Assembly: GCA_905147135.1 (NCBI GenBank)
Contig: LR990053.1
Coordinates: 16,628,501 to 16,692,500 of the forward strand
DNA from: Blastobasis lacticolella
Taxonomy: Eukaryota; Arthropoda; Insecta; Lepidoptera; Blastobasidae
Direction of reading: 5' to 3'
DNA: 64,000 bases
Positions 47,231-56,907 of this stretch are shown one piece after another. A model generated the notes under the pieces. That model did no database searches. It was not told the origin of the DNA and worked only from the letters and a program-made list of their open reading frames with translations. How positions within the stretch are numbered: the first letter of the stretch is position 1; every line of letters begins with the position of its first letter. Made by a program: the position numbers and the translations under genes.

Positions 47231-49036
47231 AGCATCTAGAAATCCAGAATTCTTTCTGTTTCAATTATACCGAAACCTTATTTTAAGTCCGTACCTATAC
47301 CTACACGGATACAGCTTCCTCCTCAACTCATCAGCCTGACACAAATCCAGATGTAGAAGCGAGGAATGTCCCTAAAACTTCCCGTGGCGCCCTCCAAATG
47401 TCTGTTTCATTTGTGACGCTTTTATTTTTTCTCCTCCAAATTACAAGAGCATTATCATCCTCTTTAGTTTTTACACTTAAGACATCAATCTCTGGCGGGA
47501 TACTAGAGCCATTTGGCGCGTTGCCAAGCAAAAACAAGAAAAACTAAAACTCTACTGGAACAGAAAAAGGACTATCGAAAATTCATTTAAGATTTGTTTT
47601 ATGATAGCATACGTAGCCGTGATGAGTTTGTTCGAAAATGTATTTGTATTTTTCTTGCAATTTCTCCCCGTGTTTATATCTGTCTGTTCGATATGTTGAC
47701 GACAAGTTAATTTATTTTTCTGATGCCATTACTTTATATGAATATATATTAGTACCGTAACACAATAAATTTCTTAGTCAAATCAATGCAACAACAAGAC
47801 CTATTAAAGAAAGTTATTATGACACATTATGTACGCAAAGCTTTCCTTATAGGGCGACGCCTGTTCGCGATTATTCGCGACATATTCATTGGCTCATGTT
47901 ATTAAAAATAGTCGAAAACCCCGATCTAAATATATTTTTTTATTATTATCAGCGGTATGTACAAAATAATGTCTGTCGCTCAACCGAGACCACCACGGCG
48001 CACGCCGTTGGATTTATGCATTTCCTTCCCGCGGTCATGACGCCGGCCACACACCCGCACATTTTTAACGCTGTTTTGACTTAGCAAAAAAACGTGTTTA
48101 TTTACTATTTTCAAAAATAAGTGATTGCCTAACATATAAAAAAGCATCTATTTTGTAAACCTACTCCTAATTCAAAACTATGTTTTGTATACTTAGCCAC
48201 AAAATCATCTGCGTCTTTTTTATACTCAGTATCAAAACGAACTAGTATACGTAAACTAATCTCCAGGGTCGCGCCGGGCACGCTCAAAACAGTTTTGTGT
48301 CGGCATTGTGTCCTGCAGCAAGAAAATTGAGTTCCATCTAAAACGTCCCCGTCGCGCGGTCATCGATGAGCCCCACGGCATGAACGGGTAGTATTGCTGT
48401 CCTTACCGGTGAGCCCCATGGCCTGAATGGAACAACCAATAAATTAGAATTGGCGTTTAAAATGTTAAATGTGTAGGTACACTTATTGCGGCCGACTATA
48501 CCATGTGATAGTCGTAATTCGTGAAGTACTGGAACGTCATTATTACTACGTAGAGAAGGATCAAAATAAACCCGACGGAGGGAGCTAGGTCACATTCCAA
48601 GGCGTCTGTGTTCTTTAACAAAAGCATCATATTACTTCCTTTTACTGCCACTCTTTGCTTCGTTCACTTACATCGATCTGTACTGGTACGTATCAGTAAT
48701 ACCACCTGTATTATTTACTCTGAGATGTGCGCAATTCGCAGATACATATTTCAGCGAATAATAAAGTCGAATATTATTGGAGAAACGGCGAAACTTTGCT
48801 ACATTGCTAGGGGCTAGAGCAAGCCCACGGGTTATTAAATCCCAAATGGGATTGTCAATCAAAACTGCGAAAGACATGTTTACCTAATGTTAAGGATGTC
48901 GGCGTGGAAAAAGAAACCGAATCGACGCAAAATGAGAGACATCTGTCGATATACGAGAAACATAGGAATATGATTAAGTAGCTATTCCCCGCACTTAGTT
49001 TGAATTTAGGATTTTGTTGTTCGATAGTGTATTTCT
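47231..49036. other. No gene; short direct repeat
   Basis: gagccccacggcatgaacgg at 48,368 recurs as gagccccatggcctgaatgg at 48,412. No gene is supported. Confidence 0.45.
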
Positions 49037-49230
49037 TGACTTTCTTCATTTATTCACCTCCCACGAAAAAACAGGCGTGTTATAAGGTTGACGTGTGTAT
49101 CTATGGCTTTATGTATCTGTCTGTGGCGTCATATCCCCCGAACAGATGGACCGATTTCAAAGCGGTTTCCCTATTTGAAAGTCAGTTTAGTCGCGATGGT
49201 TCTTAGGCTTCTCTCTTTAAAATCGGCCCC
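49037..49230 (+). repeat. Repeat H, copy 4
   Basis: gttataaggttgacgtgtgt, cccgaacagatggaccgatt, agtttagtcgcgatggttct. Confidence 0.6.
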
Positions 49231-49423
49231 GAAGGATACAAAATATATGAGTATTTGTAATCTTGATTGGGGGTTGTTAGACTTTTTCTCTCGGTTTGGT
49301 TATATTACTGCTCCCCTTAGGTTGCAGATGTCCCGGTCGACGGTGAACACTTTTTCATGGTGGACCACCTGACCGTTTTCATATTCTGGTTGCACAATTG
49401 CTTCCTTATCGCGTTTATTTATA

Positions 49424-49585
49424 CCCTCGCGCGTGAGGGCCGGGGTCCTCCCTTGAATATGGTCCAGGATTTGGCAGTTAATGGAATTACAGTAGAGAAA
49501 CCTGACCAGAATGAATCATGGTTACAGATTCAATCGCCTAAATGTGCAGGTTTCACCACGTTTTCCTCACTCTATCGGATTTGTC
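49424..49585 (-). mobile_element. SINE family C, partial
   Basis: ctcgcgcgtgagggccgggg, tccaggatttggcagttaat, cctaaatgtgcaggtttcac. The head is missing. Confidence 0.6.
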
Positions 49586-50596
49586 TTCCGTGACGACAGA
49601 TGTGTCCAGATCCCTCAGCTCACGTGTGCGGCATGTAGTGATGCGATCTGTCGCATCACGCATCAGTCGGCCCGCCGACATATACACATAAAGACCCGTA
49701 TACACGTGTAAGTCGCCTCACAAGGCATCAAATGGCGTAAGTCCAGACTCTAATGTAACATCGTGTAACATCACATCACATCACATCACTCTAATATGGC
49801 GGCACCTTTAGGCCGGTCATGCCTTCACAATCCCCTCTGTGTTGTGGATATTCATAAATTACTTATTAGCCTTCCTCTTATATATATAAAAAAGGCAGAG
49901 ACCAATTCCTCTACGAGTGTAAGAACATCAAAAATAGAGACCCAAACCGAAACCAAAGAAACCAAGCCGCCCACCCTTATTCCGTACAAAAATAACGTAG
50001 GCGCTACTAATTGTTTTGAGACCGAGGGACGCGACTGCTGTGGACCGGAAAATTGTATTAGCCACCGTAGCCCCCACGAAGGTACCCGGAATTGGTTGTG
50101 TGAGTTACGCAGTGTGACATGTATTCTCTTAAGTCATTTGCGGGCAATGGCGGGATTCGTGACAACCGAAGACGTATAAGTGAGGATAAGTGGAGTGGAG
50201 AAAAGTCGGCGGAAGGACGCGAGTGATGGATTCGTGTACGCGGTGCTGCCTTCTATGGAGGGGAGGGGGTAAGTCTGGTGCGTCAATTATTGGAACGATA
50301 GATTTTGTAGGAAACAGTGTTTCGTGTATCAAATTAGGGTGGCCGCTTACGTTTGTTTCCCTGATTAGGTTTTCAAGTTAGAATTTTGAACTCGACGAAT
50401 CCGAATCTGCGAAGACCAATGAAAGCCTGTGTGAAAGTGTCGCGGATTCTGATTCGACGAATTTGAAATTCATATTCGTAAACCTGATTATAAAAACGAT
50501 TGTAAGTATGTGGTCGGCCTTAAGTTAGATAAGTATTAGAGTCAATGTTTGTTGCAGAGGGAGAATTATCCTGTGTTCGATCTCGACGAATTATCA
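49586..50596. other. No recognisable feature
   Basis: A 127-codon open frame at 49,796-50,179 contains several Cys, but I recognise no domain and see no gene context. Confidence 0.4.
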
Positions 50597-50660
50597 TCGT
50601 CATCATCCCAGCTGTCAATCCTGGCTTCCGCCGGAGTCCGGTGTTCCAGGTTTACTGAAA
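50597..50660 (+). repeat. Repeat F copy
   Basis: catcatcccagctgtcaatc, ggcttccgccggagtccgg. Confidence 0.5.
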
Positions 50661-52062
50661 GTACTTTCCTACTATAAAAAATTGTAGTGTCATGGCTTTT
50701 TATGTACGGCGACTACCGTCTGATACGCTAGGAAATAGCCGATTTTCCAAAGTCTCGTCCGTTTATCAGCACTAGGGCCACGTTGGCTTGGGCTCGAAGA
50801 ATGGTGGTAGAGCCTCACAGTGTCGAGGTCAACATATATCTCTAAATTACACACAAAATACAGAACTTCCATAACGGTAAAATATTTCGACTATTTCAAA
50901 TTACTCTAACATAACCTTTTAATGTTACCTACATGGTAGACTAACAGGCGAGCCCACTCCATAAAAAGTTGTGCGCGCTGATCGGTCTGCATGCGTCGCC
51001 CTCTACCTGGATGAGCTCGCTTAACTTTCCCTTTGTTTTCCATTAGATTTTTGACGTTTGAAAAGATATTAATTAACGTAATCCTAATTCAATAAATACT
51101 TTTTCATTTTCATTTTCATTTTCAGTAGCTAAAGATATCAACACCAACAGGAGCGTCACCAAGACGTTGTCCATCGTCCACTGAGATCACTAATACACCT
51201 CTTGAAAGATCCCATATCACATTCAAAAGGAAACACCACACGGCCAATTCCACAACCGAATAATGCAAGCAAGAGCCGTTTTTGTCCTCTATCACAGAGC
51301 CAATTTCGAGCCAAATAATACCCACAATGTTCAAAGAAAAAACCAAACCAACACACCGCATTGACCACGGCCGCTTACCCGCAGTAATTACAAAATAAAC
51401 TCGATATTCCCCCGATAATGGAGGGAATTTCGGTGAATTTTATTATTCGGCCCACTGATTAGGGCACGGAACAAGGCATAATAATTAAACTTGACTGTCC
51501 CCGGAGTGGGGGCCTTAAATTAAATTACTTATTTGACCCAAACTTGTCCCGGTCACCGAGCAAGCTTAATTCAAGACGTATCAAATCTCTATTCAATTAT
51601 GTCCATCGCAAACCGCTGGCGACTTTTGACTGGCGAAAGCCTCAATTAAAATTGGATACGTAGTTTGGTGTAGATTGACAGTATGTATATTCTTGTGTCA
51701 GATATTTAGGCAGATACAGTTATGTAAAAGGTGAGGTTGCTTTAATGTAAGAGGAATGTATTAGAGTGAAAGGTTCCTACAAATGAATCTTTACAGTAGC
51801 CTAATTACGTAACTCTGTTGCCAACAATTCTCTGATTTCTATGATTGAAATTGTTAATTTTGCTATTACATATGACCGATTTTATAGTTTTAATTTATTG
51901 CAATGGAACTTTGTTGGCCACTGAATCCTTAAATCGATGATACGTTATCGCAAAAGTAACAATTTCATTTATTGAAATCAGAGAATGGTTAGCAACAGAA
52001 TTACGTAATTAGCCTCCAAGAATCACCCAATAAGTACCACTTTTTTATATACTGCAATACCA
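50661..52062. other. No gene recognised
   Basis: Two minus-strand frames overlap at 51,122-51,368. One is hydrophobic (VFSLNIVGIIWLEIG) and could be part of an exon or chance; I cannot support either. Confidence 0.4.
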
Positions 52063-52130
52063 GGAGCATCACCCACGCGTAGCCGACACAGTAAAAACCT
52101 TTTCACCCATTTCTTGAAAAACTCCACACT
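52063..52130 (-). mobile_element. Repeat B-related LINE tail, inverted
   Basis: gagcatcacccacgcgtagc and acaccttttc-like phrases are the reverse complement of 30,180-30,255. Confidence 0.45.
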
Positions 52131-52840
52131 GTACCGAATTCGAATTGTGTATTCGAATCATGAATTTGATACTATTGAATTAATTGTTTTTTAACATTGA
52201 CATCAACTATTAGTACTTAATTCTATTCATGAAACTATTTTAAATGACGATGTATGATTATTACTACGAATAAATGAATATGAATAATATGAATATGAAT
52301 ACCTCCATGTAGTTCATTCTACAACCATAGTGTGCGGGAGCTTACTTAGCGCCTAGGATTTTCAAAGTCCAGTCACTTACAACAATTTTGAACAGTAGCT
52401 TAGCACCAGCCTAAGCGTAAGTTTTTACATATTAACTGTATCCAAACCATCTTTTTATTCTGAAATAAGTACAAAAACACTGTCGTGTGAAAACTTTGGA
52501 GTCTCAGAAAAAAGTGGACGGTTTTTTTTTCTTTTTTACAAATTACTCCGCCTCGGCGCTTGCTATCAAAAGGGAGGCGAGTAAGTTCGCGTGTTGGTTC
52601 GTGCTTATTCCGCTGGCTTGCTACAAACCCGGCGGTTGGGAAGCCAGAACTATTTACGTTCACACGTTAAAGAGACCGCTTCCTTTTATGTAATCGGTTC
52701 TTTTTAACTCTTTTTTTAACTTTCCGCATTTCATTTGGATTCTGCGAGGCTGCGGTCCGTATTTTGGTTGAGCTAGCTTCGAATATGACTCGTATGGATA
52801 TAAGTTTGGTGTTTTTTTGTGATGTGGTGAGAGTTGTGGT
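52131..52840. other. No recognisable feature
   Basis: No gene or known repeat. Confidence 0.4.
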
Positions 52841-52844
52841 AGAG

Positions 52845-53208
52845 TTAGACTAAGGGGAGGCGACAGTTAGTGGTGTTCCAATTTTTTACGGTATCCTTTG
52901 GGAGAACGTCTAAGACGACGAGATCATCCCTGTGCAATTTGACAAAAACAACAACAAACAATTGAAGTACAGTCAGCTGAAGAGAGAACTACGGGGTTCA
53001 TTCAGTCTGCAGCTGACTGTACGTGCACGGGGCATGCGAGCCGTTGCTGCAACGACGCATTCACGGCGTGTCCACGAGATCTGGACTCTAAGATGAAGTC
53101 GTCTTGTTTGGCATATAATTTAAGTTGATAAAAGTTCTACTTGGACTGAGCTGACGCGACAGTTGGAGGTGTCCCATTTTTTACAGTATATAAATTTGTG
53201 AGAACGTC
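52845..53208 (+). repeat. Direct repeat pair flanking the Polinton left end
   Basis: Copy 1 at 52,861-52,910 (gacagttagtggtgttccaa to gggagaacgtc) and copy 2 at 53,157-53,208 (gacagttggaggtgtcccat to gtgagaacgtc) align over about 50 bp, with weaker similarity about 15 bp upstream. Between them, gtacagtcagctg near 52,967 and cagctgactgtac near 53,010 form an inverted repeat. Copy 2 stops exactly where the Polinton begins. Confidence 0.65.
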
Positions 53209-53212
53209 AGTA

Positions 53213-53288
53213 GGGTAAAATTGGGGCATCTGGATCAAGAGTTTTCATTTGTTGAAAACTCTCGCTCCAAATGCCCACAATTTCACCC
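53213..53288. repeat. Terminal hairpin of the Polinton
   Basis: The arm 53,213-53,247 (gggtaaaattggggcatc and agagttttca) pairs with 53,253-53,288 (tgaaaactctcgctccaaat then atttcaccc) around a 5-bp loop. The outer part presumably also belongs to the terminal inverted repeat shared with the far end. Function in protein-primed end replication or integrase binding is inference. Confidence 0.65.
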
Positions 53289-53337
53289 AGTGTTTGTATG
53301 ACACTCTAAAGTTAAAAATAGTGCAGTCGTATTACAT

Positions 53338-53787
53338 TCATTCTTTTCTTGATTGATCATGTAACAAAGTCTCGAAACTGGATATGCGCATCGTGAACCG
53401 AACAGCATCTAGGTGCCAGGTACCAGTTCTATCTTCCTCACAACCAGGCACTATATGATCAACAACCTTGTTATTAAAACTTACAGATCTCTGTTTATAT
53501 TTTTCATTTGCTTGATGGACAGCAGCTGTTTTCAACTCAACAAAATAGCATCTTGGAAACCACATCGCATGTTGTTCAAACGGATCATCATCAACGAGCC
53601 AAGTTTTCAAACCACCTCCACATGAGTAGCATTTTGTATCGTCAGTAAGACCGTCTCCACAATAAAAAAAACCAGCATCAACTAATTGTTTTATACGTAA
53701 AACTTTATTTTGACAGTTCTCATAGGTACGCAACCTACTTTCAAAAGGTTCATACATTGGAAATGCATGTTTAAATTGCCTCGTCAT
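53338..53787 (-). CDS. Single-BIR protein (IAP-like)
   Basis: The 149-residue protein carries one complete BIR zinc-binding domain at about residues 16-84. It starts ESRLRTYENC, continues VDAGFFYCG and CYSCGGGLKTW, then DDPFEQHAMWFPRC. Zinc ligands are Cys53, Cys56, His73 and Cys80 with exact C-x2-C-x16-H-x6-C spacing. BIR domains bind caspases or IAP antagonists in the IAP family. There is no RING domain: after residue 84 come about 65 residues I cannot assign, then the stop, 50 bp from the terminal hairpin. It is the gene nearest the element end, downstream of the capsid genes on the same strand, the usual place for an accessory gene. The Trp usual after the RLxTF motif is Cys here. An anti-apoptotic role is inferred; a survivin-like role is an alternative. 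Confidence 0.85.
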   Translation of the reverse strand: MTRQFKHAFPMYEPFESRLRTYENCQNKVLRIKQLVDAGFFYCGDGLTDDTKCYSCGGGLKTWLVDDDPFEQHAMWFPRCYFVELKTAAVHQANEKYKQRSVSFNNKVVDHIVPGCEEDRTGTWHLDAVRFTMRISSFETLLHDQSRKE

Positions 53788-54000
53788 ATTTGTAGTGTAT
53801 CACTTCGTAGTTGAGAAATATTAATCCACCAATTTCTGTCACAATTTTTTATTAATTTGGTAAATGAAAAAATTTCTTAAACTGTAGTAATAATTGTGAC
53901 TCTATAGGGAGGCTCACGTGCGCAGTGAACTATTACGGACTGTTAATGATTATACATAGGTAGTAGAGGATTAAGTTACTAAATAAAACAAATTATACTA

Positions 54001-54015
54001 TTTATTTTATTTATT
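54001..54015 (-). terminator. Overlapping poly(A) signals
   Basis: Three overlapping AATAAA hexamers read on the minus strand (TTTATT at 54,001, 54,006 and 54,010) about 60 bp after the stop at 54,076. They fit the 3' end of the capsid gene transcript. The interval 53,788-54,075 otherwise holds no gene. Confidence 0.6.
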
Positions 54016-54075
54016 GTTCTCAATGCACCATTTATACAAACATGACGCATTTTTATATGCGCATACCTTAGAGTG

Positions 54076-54480
54076 TTAAATACAACTTTGAATATCAGGT
54101 GACATTAAATAATTTTCGTGTAGAGTTTCTAAACTAGGGCAACCTTTATCTTCCAAATTATTTACATTATCATTCTCTAGTATTTGTTTCAACCACAACA
54201 CTTTTTCACGACCTTTCACAAAAATACGCTTATCTTCTAAATAATTTTGTACAATATACTTTAAATTATAATGTGGCACAAATCCTTCGTTCCACAATAT
54301 GCCGCGATTTTTTTCTATCCACACTACATGTGAACGTTCTTTTCTCGATAAATTATAGAATGGGTATGGCGGCTTAATCAGTAACACAATGACTTGATTT
54401 TTAGATCGTATTGCTATTTCTTTTGGAATAAATTTATTATCGTCACTCTTAAAGCCTTGCAAGTCAACAATAACATTCAT
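54076..54480 (-). CDS. Conserved Polinton protein, possible RNase H-fold nuclease
   Basis: A protein of 134 residues that I recognise as recurrent in insect Mavericks but which has no settled function. It starts VDLQGFKSDDNKFIPKEIAI, an Asp-to-Glu pattern reminiscent of the first strand of DnaQ/RNase H-fold exonucleases. It also has a FVKGREKVLWL segment and, near the end, EDKGCPSLETLHENYL. The start codon overlaps the stop of the capsid gene by four bases (ATGA), so the two are probably translated from one mRNA. The nuclease idea rests on motif resemblance only; a virion or assembly protein is equally open. Confidence 0.65.
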   Translation of the reverse strand: MNVIVDLQGFKSDDNKFIPKEIAIRSKNQVIVLLIKPPYPFYNLSRKERSHVVWIEKNRGILWNEGFVPHYNLKYIVQNYLEDKRIFVKGREKVLWLKQILENDNVNNLEDKGCPSLETLHENYLMSPDIQSCI

Positions 54481-55682
54481 GATAATTTCCGAACAATATT
54501 ACTTAAAGGTTTATATTCGAAAAGACGATCGTTAATAATCAGACAGTAACCGGTTGTATTATCTGGTATATCTTCAGAACACTCGATTTCTAGTCGCACG
54601 TCGACAGGTCCAGTTTTCAAAGAATCGTTTTGTCGTGAGCAGTCAATAACAAAAAGCGGTGCTGTTTCTTTGAAGGTACGCAGATCAAGCAAGGGGTCGA
54701 TACTAGAGCCGTAATAAGACTGACGAAAATTAGCATACATTTCATATAATATACCATATTTACCTTCATCAAACTTCAGATTAAGGGAGTCATACGGAAA
54801 GTATTGCGAATTCAAAAATAATTTTACATTCGATACTTTACAATGATCAAATACTGATGAACTTTTCAAAGTATTAAATTTTCTGTTAGTTTGCAAGCCA
54901 AATATAACAAATCTTGGTTTTTCTAGTTGAGATGCGGTTTTAACAGACCATGAATGCTTGGAAGTTTTAGGCAATAGTGGATATTCATATAAATCCCAAT
55001 TTCTAAATGCTATTTGCAAAGAGCGGTCTTTTTCTAAATGCTTAAGTAACAACAATCTATCACGATCAGAAACTTTTACATGTGGTACACGCCATTGAAC
55101 TTTTTGTATATCTACAAATATATCATCATTTTTATCAGTAATCACACAATTTGATACAGAACTGCTTCTGTGTAAAATAATTTCATGTCTACAATTAATA
55201 ATTATTTTGTTATAATCTTCAGCAAATCCAAGTAGTTTATTTAATGGCAGTATAATACTGAAATGTCCATCTATTTCTTTTGTTCCATTTAAATTCCAGC
55301 TCCACAAAGCAGCAGCTTTACTATCGCCACTGTTCATTGAAATATATGATTTTATCGTGGTTGTAATTCCACAATTTTTAATTCTGTCTATTTCGATTCC
55401 GTTCAACTCGTATCGAATATCTTGAAATAGGAATGTTACAGGGTTATTAATAAAATTTATATTCTTTTTTGTTACTTTTCCTGATGCGTCCTTGTTACTC
55501 ACACATATGTACCCTTCAATGTAAATGGAACTAGCCGATGGTAATACATATGCATCTTGTTGATGAATTGGTATTCTGATTTCATCGTTATTTTTAAAAC
55601 TATTGTTGTAAGGATTATAACTATGGATCTCATAACTTTCGATTGAATTATCGTAATGTGTCGAATCTGCGATTTGGAGCAT
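54477..55682 (-). CDS. Double-jelly-roll major capsid-like protein
   Basis: A 401-residue intact frame. It resembles the insect family annotated as double jelly roll-like domain proteins, the Polinton counterpart of the adenovirus hexon/MCP lineage. Recognisable blocks are DEIRIPIHQQDAYVLPSAS near residue 34, SIYIEGYICV, then VTFLFQDIRYELNGIEIDR near residue 83. Later come WRVPHVKVSD and a DLYEYP block near residue 235, and FLNSQYFPYDSLNLKFDEG near 305. Composition is beta-like with many Asn, Ser and Tyr. It is shorter than the roughly 600-residue capsid proteins of some Polintons. The next gene overlaps its stop codon. I see no separate single-jelly-roll minor capsid gene in the window. Confidence 0.75.
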   Translation of the reverse strand: MLQIADSTHYDNSIESYEIHSYNPYNNSFKNNDEIRIPIHQQDAYVLPSASSIYIEGYICVSNKDASGKVTKKNINFINNPVTFLFQDIRYELNGIEIDRIKNCGITTTIKSYISMNSGDSKAAALWSWNLNGTKEIDGHFSIILPLNKLLGFAEDYNKIIINCRHEIILHRSSSVSNCVITDKNDDIFVDIQKVQWRVPHVKVSDRDRLLLLKHLEKDRSLQIAFRNWDLYEYPLLPKTSKHSWSVKTASQLEKPRFVIFGLQTNRKFNTLKSSSVFDHCKVSNVKLFLNSQYFPYDSLNLKFDEGKYGILYEMYANFRQSYYGSSIDPLLDLRTFKETAPLFVIDCSRQNDSLKTGPVDVRLEIECSEDIPDNTTGYCLIINDRLFEYKPLSNIVRKLS

Positions 55683-55830
55683 TTTTTAGTTTTAATCCAA
55701 GAGCACTTAGAAACTTTTTATTGTTTTCTGTGATATTTTTAAATCTTAAGCGACGTCTGAAACGTCTTACTCCTTTCGAATTAGACGGCGAAATGTGTGA
55801 TTTTATCTTAACCGCTGATATTTTATTAAA
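55648..55830 (-). CDS. Small basic protein, start unclear
   Basis: A 60-codon frame without ATG that runs into the capsid gene start and stops at 55,648. It is Arg- and Lys-rich (GVRRFRRRLRFKNITENNKK then FLSALGLKLK). I recall similar short basic ends in other insect Mavericks. A possible ATG lies at 55,870 in another frame that stops at about 55,826, right where this frame opens, so a one-base shift in an AT run may have broken the gene. Function unknown; binding DNA or capsid is a guess from charge. Confidence 0.4.
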   Translation of the reverse strand, partial: FNKISAVKIKSHISPSNSKGVRRFRRRLRFKNITENNKKFLSALGLKLKNAPNRRFDTLR

Positions 55831-55918
55831 TTAAATCATCTTCAAATAATAATGTTATATGTGCTATCATTACAATAGACAGTAGCAGACTGACTTTAAA
55901 TAAATTAAGTAAGTCCAT

Positions 55919-56296
55919 TTAACTTTTAAATAAGTGTGTAACCCAAAATGATTTTAGGAATTTTAAACACAAATGTCCGCAATTATATGAACTATTCCCT
56001 TGAAAATTATCGTAATTGTATCGAAAATCCGAGCCCATATATTCAATGAACTCTTTCGGTGGTTTCAGATTGCCATAACTATCAAAATATTCAATGTAAT
56101 CATTAATTTTTCCATAGGCTACCCAGTGAGTACCAGAGTTACAAGAAGAATCCAAGTTGATAATACCACATTCCATTTTTGATGGCTTTTTTGGCAATTT
56201 ATCTCTCATAAATACGCCACGAAAAAACGGAATAGTTCTTGAATGATTTATAATATCAACATTAGTTAAAGCTCTCCTGGGTAACCGAATATTTAG
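55919..56296 (-). CDS. Adenain-like cysteine protease (PRO)
   Basis: The maturation protease of the element, in the family of adenovirus protease. The frame is open for 125 codons from 56,296. Catalytic elements are visible in order: His in GTHWVAY, the acidic/Asn position around YFDSYGN, Gln in NFQGN and Cys in YNCGHLCLKFLK. The conserved N-terminal RRALTNVDI and PFFRGVFMRD blocks precede the only ATG (56,207-56,209), so that ATG would cut off conserved sequence. No ATG exists upstream in frame; the frame instead joins the end of the preceding core-protein gene at an A-AAA-AAC heptamer. Either it is made by -1 frameshifting or the start codon was lost. Confidence 0.75.
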   Translation of the reverse strand, partial: LNIRLPRRALTNVDIINHSRTIPFFRGVFMRDKLPKKPSKMECGIINLDSSCNSGTHWVAYGKINDYIEYFDSYGNLKPPKEFIEYMGSDFRYNYDNFQGNSSYNCGHLCLKFLKSFWVTHLFKS

Positions 56297-56787
56297 TTTT
56301 TTTGTTTTGTTACATAAATTCCTAAACCACCTTTGTAAGGTTTAAGTTGTAAACCTTTACCGACACACACGGCTTGCATAGGAATATCTTTTCGTTTTAA
56401 TTGATTACTTATTTGTTTTTTCGCTGATTTGTAATCGCGAATAGCGCTCGTAATTCCCGCAACTCCACCAGGTAAACTTCCAGCAGCAGACAACCCAGCA
56501 AATATTGGGATCAGAGGAAGAAATCCACCAGTTTTGGGTACAGGTATCACTCTTGGTAATTTAATCGGTAAGTCCGACGCCAATTCTTGAGCCGCAGCGT
56601 AAGCTAACTCCGTTAACATTTTTTTACATTTTGGTTTTAAGTTTTGAATATGATGCTTTGCATGCGACACGATATTTTTAAAGGTTTTTTTCAAACCAGT
56701 CCCCGAGGTCACATTATATTTATTCACTTTGCTGGTAGTTTTATTTTCTCGCTCTTTTTTATGTGCTATTAGTCGCTTATTTATCAT
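56293..56787 (-). CDS. Core/membrane-active virion protein, adenovirus pX-like
   Basis: An intact 164-residue frame. The N-terminal 60 residues are basic. The central block PVPKTGGFLPLIPIFAGLSA with GSLPGGVAGI is hydrophobic and Gly-rich, and its GG steps resemble adenain cleavage sites. The C-terminal part has VGKGLQLKPYKGGLGIYV. I recognise this family from insect Mavericks/adintoviruses, where it is compared to adenovirus core protein pX; the function is inferred by that comparison. The gene ends immediately after an A-AAA-AAC heptamer and is followed in the -1 frame by its likely processing protease. Confidence 0.65.
   Translation of the reverse strand: MINKRLIAHKKERENKTTSKVNKYNVTSGTGLKKTFKNIVSHAKHHIQNLKPKCKKMLTELAYAAAQELASDLPIKLPRVIPVPKTGGFLPLIPIFAGLSAAGSLPGGVAGITSAIRDYKSAKKQISNQLKRKDIPMQAVCVGKGLQLKPYKGGLGIYVTKQKN
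56296..56302 (-). promoter_or_regulatory. Candidate -1 frameshift site A-AAA-AAC
   Basis: On the minus strand the last sense codons of the core-protein gene read CAA AAA AAC followed by TAA. The heptamer A AAA AAC is in the correct X-XXY-YYZ phase. A slip of -1 would continue CTA AAT ATT CGG, the reading frame of the protease, which lacks its own ATG at this point. I see no strong stem-loop directly downstream. Confidence 0.45.
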
Positions 56788-56907
56788 TATGAATATTAAA
56801 TGGTCTTTCTCGTATAAACAACGAAATGTGAATGATTAAAATAGTTAAAGTTTAGCTTTAAATACGTTTATTTAATAATTAGTCAACGCCTATAAAACAA
56901 TATTTAG

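Noticed and set aside
49796..50179. 127-codon open frame with several Cys
   Set aside because: No zinc-finger spacing and no recognisable domain; could be chance.
51122..51368. Two overlapping minus-strand frames, one hydrophobic
   Set aside because: Might be an exon, but no splice context or family match can be shown.
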